From Scilla litardierei (Eukaryota > Streptophyta > Magnoliopsida > Asparagales > Asparagaceae): 64,000 nucleotides of DNA. Below the pieces are notes generated by a model that ran no database searches, was not told the DNA's origin, and saw only the letters and a program-made list of their open reading frames with translations. This document shows positions 10,772 through 21,111 of the stretch, one piece after another. Position numbers and translations under genes: made by a program. Within the stretch, counting starts at the first letter, position 1, and each line of letters begins with the position of its first letter. The stretch spans positions 284,458,165 to 284,522,164 of the forward strand of contig CM061142.1 of NCBI GenBank assembly GCA_030789695.1, read 5' to 3'.

Positions 10772-11733
10772 TGTTACGCCTATTTGACCGAGACCCGTAA
10801 AGCACGAGCCCAGGAGCCCGACTACTGGTCAAAAGCCCATCTGCGTCCTCAAAGCCCATTCGACAAAGGCCCTACAAGGGACCTCCTCGAACGTCGATCC
10901 GACCCAGCCCCAATAACCCGTTGGTCGCTCGCCCACTCCTGCGAAAACCACTCCCCCGGACGCGCGACCACTAAATAGCGATAATGGGGAGGTGCTGAGA
11001 TGGCGGAGAGAGCGGCGGCGAGGGGGGACTGATGGGGCACGATCAATGGCGGACGTGTGACGTGGGTCAGAGGCAATCACGCGGGAGCTCTACAAAAGGG
11101 CCAGGAAGACGACGAAGAAAAGGACCGCATCTCAGGTAACAAAACCTAAGGTACTCCATCAACGACCTCGTTCCCCCAATTCATCTCCTTCCTCCCCCGC
11201 TCGCACCGAGAGACGCCGTTACGATCTCCTCACGAGTCGAACCGTCTCCGCCGGGCCTCCTTTCTCAGATCACTATCTGACTTAGGCATCGGAGGGGATT
11301 TGGCCGGAACCAAGGTCCGGCCCCCTGACGAGCGTTCTCGTCTTCGCAGGTGGACAGCAGATCAACGGGCCGAGGCTACCCCTCGCCCCTCTCCGACCAC
11401 TCGATCAACCGGACAGTGAGGCTTCCCCTCACCGTCAGCCTGCCGTGGCCGAGCACGTCCTACCAAGGCCGAGCGTCCTAATCAGGTCCGAGATTCTCCC
11501 TCGCCACCCGTCGGCCGGGCACCTACCCGGGCGACTGAGGCTACCCCTCGTCCCCCTATCAGCCGAGGCCGAGCACACCTGTCCGAGGCCGAGCGTCTCA
11601 ACCAGGTCCGAGGCTACCCCTCGCCCCTTCTGCACCGATTCGAAGCCCCCGAGGGACCCAAAGCGGGCCCCTTGACCACGTTGACCGGGCTCTCCACGGT
11701 CAACGCTTTGTAGTGAGAAAACACTCTGAAACA
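10772..11733 (+). repeat. Tat-1 3' LTR
   Basis: 962 bp, same length as the 5' LTR and differing at about 7 positions by my count. Followed by the duplication ACAGG at 11734-11738. Confidence 0.95.
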
Positions 11734-11738
11734 ACAGG

Positions 11739-11768
11739 GTTACGGGTTCCGTAGCCACCAAGTTTACA
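11739..11768 (+). repeat. Copia-H 5' LTR, second part
   Basis: Remainder of the 114-bp LTR after the Tat-1 insertion, ending in TTTACA. Confidence 0.55.
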
Positions 11769-11786
11769 ACACGTTATCAGCACGCT
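11769..11786 (+). other. Copia-H primer-binding-site region
   Basis: ACACGTTATCAGCACGCT follows the LTR. The TTATCAGCACG type is common in this Copia group. It is not the usual TGGTATCAGAGC, and I cannot assign the primer tRNA with confidence. Confidence 0.5.
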
Positions 11787-12637
11787 CGAAGTTGAGCCGA
11801 ACCTCTGTCGACGGACGAACCGCAGCGGCGCCGCCAACCCGCCAGAAGCGACGGCGGCGGCGACCCTTCCTGCGCATGAACGAAACCCTAACCGCCCGAA
11901 GCGGCGGTTCCTACGGCGCAAAACCTATCTGTCCACACGGGCCCGCACGAACGATCGCCGTCAAAAACCTAACTAGGGGGTTTCCCCCGAAAATTTTGTT
12001 TTTACAAACTCTTTTTCAGATTTAATTAAGATTTTTCTCCGTTAAAATCTGAATTATTACATGCTTTTACATCATCGCATTTTTTTGGGATTATCTGATT
12101 ATTATACGTTTAATAATTAGGAAGATCCTGCGGCCGCTCTGCCGTTAGTTAACTAAACTAACGGTGTATGACGTTGCCTAGTGGTCCAATAATTATTAAA
12201 CGAAAATTTTTCATTTCCATTATAAATTCCTGTGATGATTAATTGCATGTGACGATTAATTGTCTGTAATGAAATAAAATGCCTGCTGCATTTCTTCCTG
12301 CGACGTATGTTTATATTTGTTGTGGTTTTGGATCGGCTAGCTATCACCATTATTTCCCTCGCATTTTTTCTATTTTTTTGAGAGAAATTGTAGTGTGGAT
12401 ATTATTGTATAAATTCCAAGACTGGCGGACGTCCCACGAAAATGAAGATCTATTCCAGAAGAATATGGGCCACACGTGAGTTCCCGAGTTGTATTTTCAA
12501 TTTTATGGGACTGTATGGACTTTATTTAAAATGGTGATTAGCCGATCCACACAACAAATATCTGTGTTTGAAATGCATAATTATTTGTTTTACTTTAAAA
12601 TATCTAATTATTGTTCATTTTTAACATGCTAGAGATA
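11787..12637 (+). other. Copia-H untranslated leader
   Basis: About 850 bp between PBS and gag, GC-rich at first and then AT-rich. No defended coding frame. A perfect AACTAACGG-type short palindrome occurs near 12144-12163. Confidence 0.45.
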
Positions 12638-13570
12638 ATGGCTAAAATTGCGAGCGTCGACTTTGACGTATTGGATGCTACATGCAAAAATTATCTGAGC
12701 TGACAGTTGGATATAAAATTCCACCTGCGCTCACAGGGACTGAGCCTTGCCTTCGCTGCAGGCGATAAGGTTTCTGATATAGATAAATCGAAAGCAATTA
12801 TCTATATCAGACGTCATATCGATCGGACCCTGAAGGCCGAGTACCTCACGGTGGAAGACTCTTATGAGTTATGGACCGCCCTCGAGGATAGATACAAACA
12901 TCAAAGAGATGTTATCCTTCCCCGAGCGCGATATGAATGGGAGGACTCTGTCTCCAAGACTTTAAGCCTATCGCCAAGTACAACTTGGCACTTTTCAGTA
13001 TCACCTCACGCCTGAAGTTGTGTGGTGAGAAAGTGACGGAGGAGCGCATGTTAGAGAATACGTATGCATCCTTCCACGAGAAGGATGTTATACTTATGCA
13101 GCAGTATCGTGAACGAAAGTTCACGAAATACTTGGAGCTTCTCTTATGCCTTCTGATGGCAGAACAGAATATAGACCTCCTTCTGGCCACCCATAACTCG
13201 CGTCCAGCTGGCACTGCTCATGCGCCTGAAGCGCACCACAGCTCCTCCCAGAAGAAGAGGACCAACTTCAAAGGCAAACCCAAGAAGGGCAAGGCGATGA
13301 AGAAGCAGGCTAGAGGACCCCCTCCAAAGTCCAACAATGAGGAAAAGAAGAAAAATGTGTAGAAGTAAAAAGACAACGTACAGACATCTGCCCCCACTGG
13401 GAAGATAAATGCCACTGGTGTGGCATGACTGGACACTGGTCTAGGAATTGTCGGACTCCACGCCACCTCCAGGACTTGTACAAAGCTAGCTAGAAGCCAG
13501 CCGAGACAAACCTGGTGGAATACGAAAACCTGGCACCAATCAGGTTCATCGCCGAGGACGTCTCAAATGA
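12638..13570 (+). pseudogene. Copia-H gag (broken)
   Basis: ATG at 12638-12640. A Copia-type Gag is recognisable through DKSKAIIYIRRHIDRTLKAE, LWTALEDRYKH, RLKLCGEKVTEERMLENTY and a CCHC knuckle CHWCGMTGHWSRNC encoded at 13410-13451. It is broken by TGA at 12701 (at a position that is Trp in such proteins), a frame change near 12940-12960, and a TAG shortly before the knuckle. The gene stops at the Sire-G insertion (13575) just before the protease region. Nothing suggests it is still used. Confidence 0.85.
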
Positions 13571-14009
13571 TGACTGTTGGAAGAAACGATCTAGGATCTT
13601 TGTTTGATGATGACAAATGTGTCGGTATATTTAATGTGTGTGCTCAGTATGTTTCAGGCGTGGCAAATGATATACTTTTGATATTTGGCGGATTTGCTAT
13701 TCGTATAGCAAATTGGGAGAGATGGAGTGTTTGTGCACAAAGAAGTGTGACTTGGTCAATGAAGAGCAAAGTTGGACTTGGTCCAAAGAGATAAAGAGAT
13801 TGAGTCCAATTTGAATTACAAATGGAGGCGATCCGATCATTTAGCTAGACTTGCAACAAAATTCTTATTCAAATCTTTTTTAGTTGCAAACAAATCCCCA
13901 CCATATCCCTATTCCAATTCATATCCTTACTCCTAGTTGGATACAAATTATTCTCTCCTAGCCCTAGTCTTATCCCTAGCCGTACAAACAAAAACCCTAG
14001 GGCCACTCC

Positions 14010-14017
14010 TATATAAA
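14010..14017 (+). promoter_or_regulatory. TATA box of Sire-G 5' LTR
   Basis: TATATAAA followed by ACCCGTACC; the same box is at 19378-19385 in the right LTR. It would place the start of R near 14040. Confidence 0.7.
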
Positions 14018-15359
14018 CCCGTACCTAGGGGTGATAATGTGAGGTGGCTGAAAAAATTATTTGCGGCAGCAATACTTTTCAAAGCTTTACATCTTCACGC
14101 TGCCATCTCTCAAAACACAAAAAAAAGAAAGTTCACGAAACCCTATCTCTATACTTAAGCCGCCAGCATCTAACAAAGCCCCATCTCCATATCCCTTAAG
14201 AAGGTAGTCTGGCATCTTCACCCATCGAGTCACCATCAACCGCTTGCTGCTGCAACGTCGCCTCCGTGGTGTGATCGCCGCCGTTGTCATCATGCGTCGC
14301 CGTCAACGACAAAGTCACCAAAGCTGTGAACGAAGAAACCGCCGGTCGTCTGCTCACGAAGCCGCTGCTGCTGAACGCCACCATCGAAGCTCGCCATTAC
14401 CCAAGCACCGCCGCTGTCAAGCACTGCTCATCATCGAGAAGAAGAACGTCGCTGACAGAACGTCGCTGTGACAGAACTTCGCCGTGAAGGAGTTCGACGC
14501 AGTTGCAATCCCGTTGCCGGTGAATGTCATCCTCGCCGCTGTCGTTGCCAACGGTCGCCAGAAGCGAAGCCCATGCCTAGCTGCTGCAACGACAGGAGAA
14601 GGGCACGAAGTCGCCACCGCCGTATCGTCGTTGACGAAGCCTGCAGACGAGCGAAGCAACATCGCCGCCGCTGCTCGGAGACGGAGTAACGCTGTCCTCA
14701 CCGTCGTCTGAAGAAGTACTGCACCTTTGCTGATGATCGCCGCTCAAAAACTCCACCGTCGCTCACGTTGAAGCCGCTGCCTGTTCCTGCCTGCATGCCG
14801 TAAAATCACCGGAGGATCATTCTCAAGATCGGACGGCTACTGCGCCTCGTGAAAACGGAATCAACGGCTGCGCTCAATTGATTGGGACGAAGCGGAATTC
14901 TTGCGGAGCTGACGTGGACGGCGGATTAATTGCGAGAAACAGATCGAATGGCCAGGATCACTTGATGAACGCGTAAATCGAAACCCCCCGCATCGAGACT
15001 TTGCATGCTGACGTGGCGAGGCATTTTAGAGGAGCTGCTTTGCGCACATGCCCGTGAATTAAAGAGCTGAACTGAATTGCTCCACGCACCGACCACTTTA
15101 TTGCTGAGCGCACAGACTGAAGATTTATAAAGGATTGAACTGAAAATGATTTGTGCACAAACCAGTGCATATCTTGACATCCAGGAGTCGGATTGAGACA
15201 CCGTTTGCGTCAGATTGGAGCTGACGACGTGCTGATTGATAGAGACGCCTACACGGACACAAACTGAGAATTTCTAAACCCTTAAACTCTTTTATTTGTG
15301 TCTTAGTGTAACGTTCTCTGTAGGGGAAACTTTACCATTTTTCTGTGACTATTTTGGGA

Positions 15360-15412
15360 CTTGTCTAGTTGGGACTAGACAAGTGGGACCCAGCTAGTTT
15401 GGGACTAGCTGG
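15360..15412 (+). promoter_or_regulatory. Two tandem perfect stem-loops in Sire-G LTR
   Basis: CTTGTCTAG (15360-15368) pairs with CTAGACAAG (15375-15383). CCAGCTAGT (15390-15398) pairs with ACTAGCTGG (15404-15412). Both have a short TTGGG-type loop and 9-bp perfect stems. Identical copies lie at 20729-20781. Palindromic LTR motifs are known in Sireviruses; the role is unknown. Confidence 0.65.
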
Positions 15413-15739
15413 TAGAAAGCTTTGCTAGGATTGATAGTGAGAGGAAACACTGTGTGTGGGGTACTGAGAGTCCGGCGAGTGTAGAGACGTAGAGGGTGCT
15501 CTGAGCGTGCTCTAACTTGTGACTTTGTACCTATTGCACTATTCAATCTAGTATTAGCTTTGGGGGCTGGAGTAGGTCGTTGGGACGACCGAACCAGGGT
15601 AAATCTGCTGTGTACTCTGTGTCTGATTTTCATTACTCTGGTTGTGCTTTTAAACTGCGTGTGATTTCTCGTGGGTTGCACGAGAATTTTTTATTAGCCT
15701 ATTCACCCCCCCTCTAGGCTAGGATCCAGATCCAACAAG

Positions 15740-15752
15740 TGGTATCAGAGCC
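15740..15752 (+). other. Sire-G primer-binding site
   Basis: TGGTATCAGAGCC, the standard complement of initiator tRNA-Met, two bases after the LTR. Confidence 0.95.
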
Positions 15753-15780
15753 AGTTTAGTAGATCTAGCCTAGTTTGACC

Positions 15781-17634
15781 ATGGACCACATTGACAGTGC
15801 TTTTGCGGAGGGTCAGTCTATTTCCCGACCACCTAGGTTTAATGGAGGAGATTATGCTTACTGGAAAAATCGCATGAAAATCTATCTTATTTCTATTGAT
15901 TATAAAGCTTGGCAAATTGTTGAAAAAGGATATAAATCACCTGTTATCAAAATTGAAAATACTGAGATGCCTAAACCTGATGATAAGTGGGATGATAATG
16001 ATTGGAAGCTTTATTCTTTAAATGCTAAAGCTATGAATGCTCTTATTTGTGCATTAGATAAATCTGAATTCAATCGTATCTCACATTGTCTAACTGCGCA
16101 GGAAATATGGCATACTTTGGAGGTGACGCACGAGGGAACGTCACAGGTGAAGGAGTCTAGACTTGCACTTCTGAGCACGGAATACGAGGGATTTCGCATG
16201 CTACCATCAGAGACGATATCAGAAATGTTTGCGAGGTTCACCAACATTGTCTACAAGTCTAGTTCGCTCGGTAAGCCATATTCTAGCCTTGAGCAAGTGA
16301 GGAAGATATTAAGAGCTCTGCCAAGCTCTTTTAGGCCTAAAGTCATTGCCATCCAAGAAGCGAAAGATTTGTCACAGATGAGGGTAGAGGACTTAATAGG
16401 TAATTTAATGTCCCACGAGCTTGAATTGCAAAATATTGATGAAAGGGAGAAACCTGAGGAAAAGGAGAAAGCTACCAAGCCACTTGCTCTGAAAGCTGAC
16501 AAAAGTGAAGATGATGATGATGACATAGCGCTAATGGTCAGAAATTTCAGAAAGTTTGTCCAGACCAAGCAAGGAAGAGCAGAAATGGCACCCAGGTTTA
16601 ATCGCTCTAACTTTTTTCAGTCTTCTAAGCAAAATTATGATCAGAATACTACTAATAGAATGACATGTTTTAAATGCAAGAAAAGAGGACATCGAATGAG
16701 GGATTGCCCACATGAGACAGCTCAGGTAGCTAAAGAAAAGGGAAAATCCAAGGTGCTTACTTGGGACATGGATAACGAAGCTGAGAGCGAGGAGGAGGAA
16801 CACGAAGCCCATTCATGCATGGCATTGATGGGAATACACAATGAGGTAACTTCTGGTAGTAAAACTGAACTCCTTACTCTTTGTAAAGAAATGCAAGATA
16901 AAATAGTAGAGCTTGAATCCACTATAGATGATTATCAAAATGAGAACTTTGAAATGCAACAATCTGAATATGAAATGTCTAAAGAGATTGAAAAACTCAA
17001 AATTGATATTGTTGCACGTGACTCTACTATTGATATTCTGAAAAAGGAAAAATCCAGTTTTAATGATGAAGCACCTTGTCTCTCTTGCCCTTCCTTGATG
17101 AATAATATTAGCATGCTTAAACTTGATTTGATTAAGCTCGAAACTGAAAAAGACTATGATAAATTCTGCATGTTGGATAATGATTTTAAAAGAAAAATGG
17201 TTGAATTTGAAAAGAAGGAAGAGGAAAACAAGAGAGCTTTTATAAGTAAATGCACATTGCTTGTGGAAGAAAATAAATTGTTGAAAACCAAAGTCTCTAA
17301 TCTTGAATTGGCCATTAAGAAATTCTCTACGGGAAAACAATCGTTGGACACTATTTTAGAGAATCAATTATATGGCAATAATAGAAGAGGACTTGGTTTT
17401 GGTCTGAAAAACGTTGAAAAGCAAAAAATCAAGAAATTCCATAATGCACCGTCTATTGCGAAGAACTTATATGCAAAGTGCTTTACTTGTGATAGTGTAG
17501 GCCATACTTCATACTATTGTAAATTTAGGAACACTAAAATCAAGTTTAAACAAGTGTGGGTTCCTAAAACAATATTGGCTAACACTAGTGGACCTTGTTG
17601 GATTCCAAGGTCACACTTAACACCTTTCATGTAG
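15781..17634 (+). CDS. Sire-G Gag
   Basis: Intact frame of 617 residues. The ATG at 15781 follows the PBS by about 30 bases and is preferred to an upstream in-frame TTG. The N-terminal half is the Copia Gag core (FNGGDYAYWKNRMKIYLI near residue 19, then the TAQEIWHTLEVTHEG block). A first CCHC knuckle, CFKCKKRGHRMRDC, lies near residue 296, and a second, CFTCDSVGHTSYYC, near residue 566. Between them is an acidic patch and a long predicted coiled coil (residues about 360-520). It assembles the cytoplasmic particle and binds element RNA. The frame ends at TAG shortly after a WVPK motif, with no protease downstream. Length exceeds the usual Copia Gag because of the coiled coil, as in Sireviruses. 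Confidence 0.92.
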   Translation: MDHIDSAFAEGQSISRPPRFNGGDYAYWKNRMKIYLISIDYKAWQIVEKGYKSPVIKIENTEMPKPDDKWDDNDWKLYSLNAKAMNALICALDKSEFNRISHCLTAQEIWHTLEVTHEGTSQVKESRLALLSTEYEGFRMLPSETISEMFARFTNIVYKSSSLGKPYSSLEQVRKILRALPSSFRPKVIAIQEAKDLSQMRVEDLIGNLMSHELELQNIDEREKPEEKEKATKPLALKADKSEDDDDDIALMVRNFRKFVQTKQGRAEMAPRFNRSNFFQSSKQNYDQNTTNRMTCFKCKKRGHRMRDCPHETAQVAKEKGKSKVLTWDMDNEAESEEEEHEAHSCMALMGIHNEVTSGSKTELLTLCKEMQDKIVELESTIDDYQNENFEMQQSEYEMSKEIEKLKIDIVARDSTIDILKKEKSSFNDEAPCLSCPSLMNNISMLKLDLIKLETEKDYDKFCMLDNDFKRKMVEFEKKEEENKRAFISKCTLLVEENKLLKTKVSNLELAIKKFSTGKQSLDTILENQLYGNNRRGLGFGLKNVEKQKIKKFHNAPSIAKNLYAKCFTCDSVGHTSYYCKFRNTKIKFKQVWVPKTILANTSGPCWIPRSHLTPFM

Positions 17635-18941
17635 GTGTGATGGAGTTTTGGCGAGGAGCGTTAAATTCAAGGTTTCATTCTTTTAGCTCCTTCGTCAAAT
17701 AGCGACGAGAAGGTATAATTTATATCCCTCTTTGCATTGCATTGCATACCTTCATAGATTTTTTTTATGCTTGATTTATTTTGGTTTGTGTGCTTGCATG
17801 TATGATTTTTAATGTTTTTATTTCTGAAAAAAAACAAAAAAAACAAAAAAAACAGAAAAATCAAAAATAAAAAAAAAATGTGTGCTTATTGAATCCTCTT
17901 TTGAATCTCTTGAGTGATATTGTATGAATGATCAATTCTATCCCTTGTAGAAGTCAATTCATTATTGTTGTAGCTACATGAACATGATGTTATTCTTTTT
18001 AGTAGCCATGACATGTCTCATAAGTTTCAAATTTGACTTCTACACCTATATTTGCACTTTCACGATGTTTGACTTTTTAGTGCTTTTGGAGATTCTTTTG
18101 AAGAATAATGAAAAGTGAATGTAGGAATGATTAATTTCTGAAATTTCTAAGGGATATGATGTGTTTAGACATGAATTAAAATTGAGCACAAGAGAATTGA
18201 AAAAAAACGATATTTGCTCCGTATGAAAAATGGATACACTTCATGGCTAAAACACAACCCACGGGTATCCAACTTGTGCTACATGGGTAATCATTAGCGT
18301 TGGTGTATATAACTCGTCAAGCAATGCCACCCCACATTTAAAAGTCCTTTTAGGCTATGTTTCGGGGTTCGGTAACTTGAACTCATCTTTGATGAGGTGG
18401 GAAAAATCAATTCTTGTGATATTCATGAAAAGTGGAAAATGTGGATTGATTTGGTTGATTTTCTGAAATTGAGTCTCCTCTAGTACTTTATTGACAATAT
18501 CACTACACTTACACAAAGGTGGAGAAGTCGTGTTATGAAACTCTATGAGCCTGACTTGACTATTGTTTTGGAAAACTCATGCAACTTGCACGCTACATTT
18601 AAATAATGATTTCTTTTTGCATGGAATATTTTTGTGACTTCATTAATCCACTTTTGGTGATTACAAAGGGGGAGAAAGAAAAGACTTTGATGTCTGTTGT
18701 CTGTCTCTGGTATTATTTGTTGAAGGGTGAGCTTGAAAAATACTTGATTATATGGTGAAGGGGGAGCTTGAGAGAAGGGGAGCATGCTATTGGATTTGTT
18801 ATTAGTTTGTGCATGCTATTGTTGTAGTGCTTAAATATTCATCCCATGATTTATATTGCATTACACCCTTCAACACACTTCACACAGCCATTCTTATTGA
18901 TCAAATCTTTTATGAGTTTGTCATCACCAAAAGGGGGAGAT
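17635..18941 (+). other. Sire-G non-coding region with several PPT-like tracts
   Basis: About 1.3 kb with no pol. An A-rich tract lies at 17824-17880. Purine tracts like the true PPT recur: AAAGGGGGAGAAAG near 18665, GAAGGGGGAGCTTG near 18756, AAGGGGAGCATG near 18775, and finally AAAGGGGGAGAT before the LTR. Repeated PPTs before the 3' LTR are described for Sireviruses. Confidence 0.65.
18931..18941 (+). other. Sire-G polypurine tract
   Basis: AAGGGGGAGAT immediately before the 3' LTR. Confidence 0.85.
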
Positions 18942-21106
18942 TGTTGGAAGCAACGATCTAGGATCTTGGTTTGATGATGACAAACGTGTCGGTATATTTA
19001 ATGTGTGTGCTCAGTATGTTTCAGGCGTGGCAAAATGATATACTTTCGATATTTGGCGGATTTGCTATTTGTATAGAAAATTGGGAGAGATGGAGTGTTT
19101 GTGCACAAAGAAGTGTGACTTGGTCAATGAAGAGCAAAGTTGGACTTGGTCCAAAGAGATAAAGAGATTGAGTCCAATTTGAATTACAAATGGAGGCGAT
19201 CCAATCATTTAGCTAGACTTGCAACAAAATTCTTATTCAAATCTTTTTTAGTTGCAAACAAATCCCCACCATATCCCTATTCCAATTCATATCCTTACTC
19301 CTAGTTGGATACAAATTATTCTCTCCTAGCCCTAGTCTTATCCCTAGCCGTACAAACAAAAACCCTAGGGCCACTCCTATATAAACCTGTACCTAGGGGT
19401 GATAATGTGAGGTGGCTGAAAAAATTATCTGCGGCAGCAATACTTCTCAAAGCTTTACATCTTCACGCTGCCATCTCTCAAAACACAAAAAAAAGCAAGT
19501 TCACGAAACCCTATCTCTATACTTAAGCCGCCAGCATCTAACAAAGCCCCATCTCCATATCCCTTAAGAAGGTAGTCTGGCATCTTCACCCATCGAGTCA
19601 CCATCAACCGCTTGCTGCTGCAACGTCGCCTCCGTGGTGTGATCGCCGCCGTTGTCATCAAGCGTCGCCATCAACGACAAAGTCACCAAAGCTGTGAACG
19701 AAGAAACCGCCGGTCGTCTGCTCACGAAGCCGCTGCTGCTGAACGCCACCATCGAAGCTCGCCATTACCCAAGCACCGCCGCTGTCAAGCACTGCTCATC
19801 ATCGAGAAGAAGAACGTCGCTGACAGAACGTCGCTGTGACAGAACTTCGTCGTGAAGGAGTTCGACGCAGTTGCAATCCCGCTGCCGGTGAATGTCATCC
19901 TCGCCGCTGTCGTTGCCAACGGCCGCCAGAAGCGAAGCCCATGCCTAGCTACTGCAACGACAGGAGAAGGGCACGAAGTCGCCACCGTCGTATCGTCGTT
20001 GAAGAAGCCTGCAGACGAGCGAAGCAACATCACCGCCGCTGCTCGGAGACAGAGTAACGCTGTCCTCGCCGTCGTCTGAAGAAGTACTGCACCTTCGCTG
20101 ATGATCGCCGCTCAAAAACGCCACCGTCGCTCACGTTGAAGCCGCTGCCTGTTCCTGCCTGCATGCCGTAAAATCACCGGAGGATCATTCTCAAGATCGG
20201 AAGGCTACTGCGCCTCGTGAAAACGGAATCAACGGCTGCGCTCAATTGATTGGGACGAAGCGGAATTCTTGCGGAGCTGACGTGGACGTCGGATTAATTG
20301 CGAGAAACAGATCGAATGGCCAGGATCGCTTGATGAACGCGTAAATTTGAAACCCCCCGCATCAAGACTTTGCATGCTGACGTGGCGAGGCATTTTAGAG
20401 GAGCTGCTTTGCGCACAGGCCCGTGAATTAAAGAGCTGAACTGAATTGCTCCACGCACCGACCGCTTTATTGCTGAGCGCACAGACTGAAGATTTATAAA
20501 TGATTGAACTGAAAATGCTTTGTGCACAGACCAGTGCATATCTTGACATCCAGGAGTCGGATTGAGACACCGTTTGCGTCAGATTGGAGCTGACGACGTG
20601 CTGATTGACAGAGACGCCTACACGAACACAAACTGAGCATTTCTAAACCCTTAAACTCTTTTATTTGTGTCTTAGTGTAACGTTCTCTGTAGGGGAAACT
20701 TTACCATTTTTCTGTGACTATTTTGGGACTTGTCTAGTTGGGACTAGACAAGTGGGACCCAGCTAGTTTGGGACTAGCTGGTAGAAAGCTTTGCTAGGAT
20801 TGATAGTGAGAGGAAACACTGTGTGTGGGGTACTGAGAGTCCGGCGAGTGTAGAGACGTAGAGGGTGCTCTGAGCGTGCTCTAACTTGTGACTTTGTACC
20901 TATTGCACTATTCAATCTAGTATTAGCTTTGGGGGCTGGAGTAGGTCGTTGGGACGACCGAACCAGGGTAAATCTGCTGTGTACTCTGTGTCTGATTTTC
21001 ATTACTCTGGTTGTGCTTTTAAACTGCGTGTGATTTCTCGTGGGTTGCACGAGAATTTTTTATTAGCCTATTCACCCCCCCTCTAGGCTAGGATCCAGAT
21101 CCAACA
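18942..21106 (+). repeat. Sire-G 3' LTR
   Basis: 2,165 bp, colinear with 13575-15737. The last 466 bp (20641-21106) are identical to the 5' copy, while the rest differs by about 2%. Confidence 0.95.
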
Positions 21107-21111
21107 ATGAC

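Larger units (their letters stand above)
4326..11733 (+). mobile_element. Tat-1: pol-less Gypsy-type element with gag and an antisense gene
   Basis: A complete 7,408-bp LTR element. It has two 962-bp LTRs beginning TGTTACGCC and ending GAAACA, a perfect 5-bp target duplication, a PBS at 5290, a PPT at 10762-10771, an intact gag, a tandem-repeat spacer and a spliced gene on the opposite strand. No protease, RT, RNase H or integrase is visible, so it must rely on a partner element. I count about 7 differences between the LTRs (about 0.7%), so it is young. Antisense genes and spacer repeats are known in Tat-lineage Gypsy elements (Grande, Retand, RIRE2/Dasheng groups); placement in Tat is my inference from this layout. 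Confidence 0.9.
13575..15737 (+). repeat. Sire-G 5' LTR
   Basis: 2,163 bp from TGTTGGAAG to ATCCAACA. TATATAAA at 14010-14017. GC-rich leader-like stretch 14200-14900. Two tandem hairpins at 15360-15412. About 40 differences from the right LTR, all in the first 1.7 kb. Confidence 0.95.
13575..21106 (+). mobile_element. Sire-G: gag-only Sirevirus-like Copia element
   Basis: Complete 7,532-bp element with the duplication ATGAC (13570-13574, 21107-21111), LTRs of 2,163 and 2,165 bp, PBS TGGTATCAGAGCC at 15740, a single intact gag and a PPT at 18931-18941. No protease, integrase or RT can be found between 17634 and 18941, so it is non-autonomous and would need Sirevirus enzymes in trans. Long LTRs, a long coiled-coil Gag with two zinc knuckles, and repeated PPT-like motifs before the 3' LTR all fit Sireviruses. 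Confidence 0.9.

Noticed and set aside
14196..14711. Several 60-95 codon frames in both Sire-G LTRs
   Set aside because: They overlap in different frames and strands within the GC-rich LTR leader. Changes between the two LTRs do not respect any frame.
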